7,956 nucleotides of DNA from a candidate division LCP-89 bacterium (GTDB taxonomy: Bacteria; Electryoneota; B3-LCP). The stretch's first letter is position 1. Each line of letters opens with the position of its first letter. A model generated the notes under the pieces. That model searched no databases. It had not been told where the DNA came from and worked only from the letters and a program-made list of their open reading frames with translations. Below, piece by piece: positions 4,287 to 7,956 of this stretch. The translations under genes and the position numbers were made by a program. The stretch is from the NCBI GenBank assembly GCA_025774735.1, contig JALGZU010000131.1, forward strand, positions 1 through 7,956, read 5' to 3'.

Positions 4287-6839
4287 TCACTTCATCAGGA
4301 TCATCTTCTTGACCGAGCTGAAGTCACCCGCCTCAATCCGGTAGATGTAGAGGCCTGAGGCTAGCTGGGAGGCGTCGAAACCGACCTCATGCATGCCCGC
4401 CATGCGCTGTCCGTTGACCAGCGTGGCCACCTGACGGCCCAGCAGGTCGTAAACGGCCAGCTTGACGTAGCCCGTTTCGGGCAGTCCGAAGCTGATCGTG
4501 GTCAGTGGATTGAAGGGATTGGGGTAGTTCTGGCACATGAAAAACGCTACAGGAATCATTTCATTGTCCTTATTCGTCAGCCAGGCCTCAAAGGACTCAC
4601 CCGTATTTGTCCAACCAGTGGACCAGTCTGATCCATCAGATCCCAACTTCTCGAAAGTGAATGAATCTGTCGAAGTGTCCGCTTCCACTACGGCATAAGC
4701 GTTGTAAGAATAAGTTCCGGGCGGTGCACCCGCCGGGACCGTTTGTATCCTTTCACGGCTGATCGTAAGCCCTGCTTCCATGGTTACCGATAGCGGCCCT
4801 AATACCGGCCCGAATAGGGTGCTGTCTGGTAAAGTTACGTCACACCATACATTGACTGAATGTGATACAATATCAATGTTGGTTCCCTCTATGGTGTAAT
4901 CAAAGCTTCCACCTTCGGATGGTATCTGAATTGGCGGATTTGTAGGTGTTACAGTAATCTGCACCGCAGGCAACTGAGCACCACAGGGATAATGGTATCC
5001 CATATCGACGATATCTTCATCCTGAACCCCATCCGTGCGGGTGGTCCAGGTGATCATCGTGGCAATCGGATCGCCGGCATCTACACATGGAGATTGAATT
5101 GCTTGACCCGCTGCGATTTGAGACAGGTAATAATCTCCATAAAGCCCACTCACAAATACAGGATCTAAATCGATGTTTCCGGTTCCAGCATATCCGCCTT
5201 CTATGCAGGAATAGGTGGCTAATGGGGATCCATTTAGAGCCTGCTCGGGATTGTTCCAAATGATGGAGTTGTCAACTTGTAAAAAGCTACCTAAAGTGCA
5301 TTCGATTACGAATTCGCCCGGCGATCCAACACCAGGGTCACCGGTTGAACCAGATACCTGGCCCTGGCCACCCCAACCGCCATACCCTCCGGTACCCATG
5401 CCACAGTCATTCTGTGAGAAAGTGAAGTTACTGAATTGTGAGTTACTGTTCGATAGATACACTGCTCCTCCATCACCTCCAACACCATCTCCACCATCTC
5501 CACCATCTCCGCCCCAGCTACTAGGAAACGTCCAGGCATCACCGCCGTGGCCACCCTGACCGCCCGAGCCGCTACCGCCTACATTATTGAATAGCATATT
5601 GTTGCTTAGTTGAGCGTCAGAATCAGCCAATTCAAGGACGCCGCCCTGACCACCAAATCCGTCTCCCCCGTCGCCGCCGTGTCCACCATACGTACCAAAC
5701 GATCCTCCTAATGCATTTCCACCATTGCCGCCGTCTCCACCAATGCCGTTCCCGCAAAAATTATCGAAACAGCTATTGTTGAAAAGCAAAGCATCGGAAT
5801 TATTTAGATTTATAGCTCCGCCACCGCCCCCGGTGCCTGAACCTGCAGATCCTCCCGATCCCCCTATGGCTGGATTACTCCCCTCGTCAAAAACCCCAAC
5901 TCCACCCTGACCACCAATTCCATCTCCTGTTGAGTTATCGTATACTAAGTTATTGGAAAGGGTGGCATCGGAATTATTGAGGAAGCCCGCACCACCGCCA
6001 CCGCTTATCGCAGAACCGCCGGCTCCTCCATGCCCCCACATTACGAGAAGTTCACCATCACCGCCAGGACCACCGGTAGCGGTTCCTGTCGAATTGCTGA
6101 AGATACTGTTTCCGTCTATGAAAGGTGAGCCTTCAACGCAGTATATAGCTCCGCCGCAGCCCGATTCGGCGGAACCACCGGTACCACCCGGATCACCGTC
6201 TCCACCATTTCCGCCCGTAGCATTTCCGGTTCGGTTATAGCAAATGGAATTGTTTAAAATAAACGGACTGGAACCCGTGCAGTAAATTGCCCCACCGTGG
6301 CCCGATACGGTGCTCTCACCCGTACCCCCGGGAATACCCGTAACGCCTTCGACGTCCCCGGTCCTGTTATCGCGAATTGTACAATACTGAATCCGAAGAA
6401 TCGAAGAATTACTGCAAAAAACAGCGCCTCCGTTCTTATCATCTCCGGCGGCGCTATCAGATGACGATCTGCCGTAGGTTATTTCACAGTATACCAGCCT
6501 TGAGCTGTCTGGCTGAAGGTTCAAATCGTAAAAACGAAGCCCATGCCAGCCATCACTCGTATCCGCGGCAGTAATACAAATCGAATCATTCTCTGTCCCC
6601 ACAGCCTCCAACATACCATTCACAATGAATTTGTAATGACCCTGAAAAATGACATCAACTCCCGGTTCGACAGTCAGCAAAGCTCCATTTGCGATCGTAA
6701 TTTCACCTTCGACAAGATAAGGCGATCCGGATGCCGTCCATGTGCCAGAGACGTTCCCTTCTGGAATAATCGTCTCTGCTGAGGCGGTCATTGTCGCCAC
6801 AGTGAGAATGAACAGTATTAAAAAGATCTTACTCAACAT
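4287..6839 (-). CDS. Secreted beta-helix protein with seven glycine-rich coils, Ig-like module and sorting tail
   Basis: This encodes 850 residues from the ATG at 6839, which directly follows GGAGGTGGGT; an in-frame GTG at 6851 overlaps that ribosome binding site and is less likely. The signal peptide covers residues 1-21 (cleavage after ASA). Residues 22-100 form the cap shared with the gene at 2040. Residues 137-508 hold seven coils, each starting GGA or GGV followed by strands rich in NNS and an Asn ladder, then a Gly-rich loop. Coil length grows from 45 to 59 residues. SPCVDAGDP at 583-591 closes the helix. Residues about 625-735 are an Ig-like module matching the protein at 7011 (IQIPxxGGSF, VWCD, GPxLGP, PAGxYxYN). 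The tail at about 770-850 starts QNYPNPFNPLTT and ends KKMILMK. It is probably surface-exposed or released; the function is unknown. The loops resemble PE-PGRS-type composition, but no homology is claimed. It is transcribed alone. Confidence 0.92.
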   Translation of the reverse strand: MLSKIFLILFILTVATMTASAETIIPEGNVSGTWTASGSPYLVEGEITIANGALLTVEPGVDVIFQGHYKFIVNGMLEAVGTENDSICITAADTSDGWHGLRFYDLNLQPDSSRLVYCEITYGRSSSDSAAGDDKNGGAVFCSNSSILRIQYCTIRDNRTGDVEGVTGIPGGTGESTVSGHGGAIYCTGSSPFILNNSICYNRTGNATGGNGGDGDPGGTGGSAESGCGGAIYCVEGSPFIDGNSIFSNSTGTATGGPGGDGELLVMWGHGGAGGSAISGGGGAGFLNNSDATLSNNLVYDNSTGDGIGGQGGVGVFDEGSNPAIGGSGGSAGSGTGGGGGAINLNNSDALLFNNSCFDNFCGNGIGGDGGNGGNALGGSFGTYGGHGGDGGDGFGGQGGVLELADSDAQLSNNMLFNNVGGSGSGGQGGHGGDAWTFPSSWGGDGGDGGDGVGGDGGAVYLSNSNSQFSNFTFSQNDCGMGTGGYGGWGGQGQVSGSTGDPGVGSPGEFVIECTLGSFLQVDNSIIWNNPEQALNGSPLATYSCIEGGYAGTGNIDLDPVFVSGLYGDYYLSQIAAGQAIQSPCVDAGDPIATMITWTTRTDGVQDEDIVDMGYHYPCGAQLPAVQITVTPTNPPIQIPSEGGSFDYTIEGTNIDIVSHSVNVWCDVTLPDSTLFGPVLGPLSVTMEAGLTISRERIQTVPAGAPPGTYSYNAYAVVEADTSTDSFTFEKLGSDGSDWSTGWTNTGESFEAWLTNKDNEMIPVAFFMCQNYPNPFNPLTTISFGLPETGYVKLAVYDLLGRQVATLVNGQRMAGMHEVGFDASQLASGLYIYRIEAGDFSSVKKMILMK
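4290..4534 (-). repeat. Shared sorting-tail coding repeat, copy 1
   Basis: These 245 bp encode the last 81 residues of the glycine-rich beta-helix protein. They align without a gap to 7014-7258, with 71 of 81 residues identical and long identical DNA stretches, including most of the PNPFNP region and the last codons. The copies are much closer than the Ig-like modules just before them, which suggests recent duplication or gene conversion of the tail. Confidence 0.9.
5316..6431 (-). repeat. Seven glycine-rich beta-helix coil repeats
   Basis: This is the imperfect tandem coil array inside the beta-helix gene. Repeat starts, numbered from the ATG, are residues 137, 182, 229, 282, 340, 399 and 457. 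Each has a conserved half (GGAxx, NNSDAxL, NN, N-TG) and a variable half made of GGxGG-type runs. At DNA level this gives clusters of CCACC and CCGCC on the plus strand and produces spurious proline-rich frames on that strand. Confidence 0.8.
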
Positions 6840-6859
6840 ACCCACCTCCACTTAGTTAG

Positions 6860-6879
6860 TTATAGTAATATAACTATAA
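6860..6879. promoter_or_regulatory. Palindrome enclosing the -10 box (possible operator)
   Basis: Seven-base arms TTATAGT and ACTATAA form a perfect inverted repeat around the six bases of the -10 box at 6867-6872. A protein bound here would block RNA polymerase. The region is very AT-rich, so chance is not excluded, and no regulator is encoded in the window. Confidence 0.35.
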
Positions 6880-6895
6880 TGTTTTATTTTGTCAA
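6867..6895 (-). promoter_or_regulatory. Sigma70-type promoter of the glycine-rich beta-helix gene
   Basis: TTGACA (6895-6890, full consensus) and TATATT (6872-6867) on the minus strand are separated by 17 nt. Transcription would start near 6860, giving a leader of only about 20 nt that consists largely of the ribosome binding site. Confidence 0.8.
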
Positions 6896-6906
6896 GTCTT
6901 TTTTAT

Positions 6907-6948
6907 TAGACACCATAAATTATTTAGTGATAGACATTATAAACTATT
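6907..6948. repeat. Pair of 18-bp direct repeats upstream of the promoter
   Basis: The units at 6907-6924 and 6931-6948 match at 15 of 18 positions (TAGACAYYATAAAYTATT) with a period of 24 bp. They lie just upstream of the -35 box of the beta-helix promoter, where activator sites are often found. The AT-rich composition weakens the case. Confidence 0.4.
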
Positions 6949-6959
6949 GTTATAAAAGA

Positions 6960-6991
6960 AATAAAGGCGACTTGAATAAGTCGCCTTTATT
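6960..6991 (-). terminator. Intrinsic terminator of the gene entering from the right
   Basis: On the minus strand, AATAAAGGCGACTT pairs perfectly with AAGTCGCCTTTATT (14 bp) around a four-base ATTC loop. It is followed by a T-rich tract (TCTTTTAT). It starts 20 nt after the stop codon at 7011-7013. T-rich sequence on both sides could make it bidirectional, but no plus-strand gene points into it. Confidence 0.9.
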
Positions 6992-7010
6992 ATCTTGATT
7001 TTATTTCTTT

Positions 7011-7956
7011 TTACTTCATCAGGATCATCTTCTTGACCGAGATGAACTCGCCCGCCTCAATCCGGTAGATGTAGAGGCCTGAAGCGAGCTGTGAGGCGTC
7101 GAAACTGGCTTCATGCATCCCCGCTTCACGCTGCCCGTTGACCAACAGCGCTACCTGACGGCCTAGCAGGTCGTAAACAGCTAGGCGCACATGACTGGCT
7201 TCTGGCAGCCCGAAGCTGATCGTGGTCAGTGGATTGAAGGGATTGGGGTAGTTCTGGCTCAGACTGTAGACGTCCGGGATAACCGAATCGTCCGTACCTG
7301 TCCCAAACCAATCATCGAACGACTCCCCGTAGTTGTTCCAGGCTTCAATCACCGCGCCGTCTCCGGTCGATAGCTTGTCGAAGTTGAAGCTGTCCTGCGA
7401 CCAGATGGTGCTGGGGTAGGCGCCGATGTAGCAGTTATATGTGTAGGATCCGGCTGGAGCTCGCCCAGGAACTTCCTGTGTACGATCGCGATCACCGATG
7501 AAACCGGGAGGCAGATTGCTAACAATGACTGGACCTAATAGCGGGCCTACTACACTGCCGCCGGGGATGACTGCGTCACACCAGACCTGTCCGGTGACCG
7601 CCGATGTGCCGACGTTCTCCACCAGGATGTTGTAATTAAAGCTGCCGCCCACTGCAGGGATCTGGATCGGAATCCCGTAGGGGGTCAGGGTCACGACTAC
7701 GTCCGGCGTACCTGAGATATTCGTCGTGTATGTGATAGAGCGTCCGGGTTCAACCTCCCAGGAGTGAACGTCGTAGGCACCGTTGTAGCCGTACTCGATA
7801 CCATCGGTCTGGCTCTGGTTTTCTATCCCGAAGGTGACCGAGGAGGCATTCGAGACGAGGTCGTACTGACAAAGGATAATGCCGTCGCCGGTGGTGGTGG
7901 ACCAATACGCCGGATCATACAAAATCACCTCGAACGTTTCCCGGGTAGTAGTGGCG
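7011..7956 (-). CDS. C-terminal part of a secreted multidomain protein with Ig-like module and sorting tail (partial)
   Basis: The open frame runs past the right edge, leaving 314 complete codons before TAA. An internal GTG at 7928 has no sign of being a start. The visible N-terminal stretch (FEVILYDPAYW, TGDGIILCQYD, VTFGIEN, TDGIEYGYNG, residues about 8-60) resembles the beta-sandwich that often ends large exported peptidases in FCB-group bacteria, so a protease is possible but not shown. Residues about 80-195 form an Ig-like module shared with the gene at 4287 (IPIQIPAVGGSF, VWCD, GPLLGP, RAPAGSYTYN, FDKL). Residues about 232-314 are the sorting tail (QNYPNPFNPLTTISF, YDLLGRQV, FDASQLASGLYIYR, KKMILMK). 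This family of tails routes proteins to the cell surface or outside. Confidence 0.88.
   Translation of the reverse strand, partial: ATTTRETFEVILYDPAYWSTTTGDGIILCQYDLVSNASSVTFGIENQSQTDGIEYGYNGAYDVHSWEVEPGRSITYTTNISGTPDVVVTLTPYGIPIQIPAVGGSFNYNILVENVGTSAVTGQVWCDAVIPGGSVVGPLLGPVIVSNLPPGFIGDRDRTQEVPGRAPAGSYTYNCYIGAYPSTIWSQDSFNFDKLSTGDGAVIEAWNNYGESFDDWFGTGTDDSVIPDVYSLSQNYPNPFNPLTTISFGLPEASHVRLAVYDLLGRQVALLVNGQREAGMHEASFDASQLASGLYIYRIEAGEFISVKKMILMK
7014..7258 (-). repeat. Shared sorting-tail coding repeat, copy 2
   Basis: This is the ungapped partner of 4290-4534. The ten residue differences cluster between the PNPFNP segment and the middle of the tail, while both ends are nearly invariant. Confidence 0.9.

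Noticed and set aside
5215..6240. Several proline-rich open frames on the plus strand.
   Set aside because: They are the reverse complement of glycine codons in the glycine-rich coils (GGN read backwards gives NCC) and carry no signal of their own.
5316..6431. A CRISPR-like array, because of regular spacing of similar DNA blocks.
   Set aside because: The blocks are in frame, vary in length and sequence, and encode beta-helix coils.

Overview
All supported genes lie on the minus strand and all encode exported proteins. Most end in a FlgD-like/Por-type (type IX secretion-like) C-terminal sorting tail. Several ancestries combine such tails with right-handed beta-helix proteins and M14 peptidases: uncultured candidate phyla of the FCB group (for example Zixibacteria, KSB1, Cloacimonadota, Eisenbacteria, Latescibacterota). 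Regular TTGACW-N17-TATATT promoters and strong Shine-Dalgarno sequences argue against classical Bacteroidota, which use a different promoter consensus and weak ribosome binding sites. The phylum-level placement is inference only.

Reading in the direction of transcription (right to left): (1) 7956-7011, the C-terminal part of a large secreted protein that enters from the right, closed by a hairpin at 6960-6991. (2) 6839-4287, an 850-residue beta-helix protein with seven coils carrying expanding glycine-rich loops, an Ig-like module and a PNPFNP sorting tail. (3) 4055-2319, a complete M14 zinc carboxypeptidase with a regulatory-like beta-sandwich and a sorting tail. (4) 2040-427, a second beta-helix protein with a choice-of-anchor-D (ASPM/SPD-2/Hydin-like) domain. 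Its sorting tail is out of frame at 449-222. (5) At 156-1, the promoter and leader of a further gene whose body lies off the left edge.

Genes 2, 3 and 4 each have their own promoter, and all four gene ends (including the entering gene and the frameshifted tail) are followed by an intrinsic terminator. The window is therefore a series of single-gene units, not an operon. The units share parts: the two beta-helix genes share an N-terminal cap, the entering gene and gene 2 share an Ig module and a nearly identical 245-bp tail, and gene 4 shares its whole promoter plus leader (about 150 bp, roughly 80 % identical) with the gene off the left edge. This looks like an array of surface or secreted proteins assembled by duplication and module exchange.

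The points most worth a second look are the duplicated long leader with a hairpin and U-tract ahead of the gene, the lesion that disconnects the sorting tail of gene 4, and the glycine-loop beta-helix of gene 2. I saw no tRNA, rRNA, CRISPR array, transposase or insertion sequence. No gene-free stretch exceeds 300 bases.
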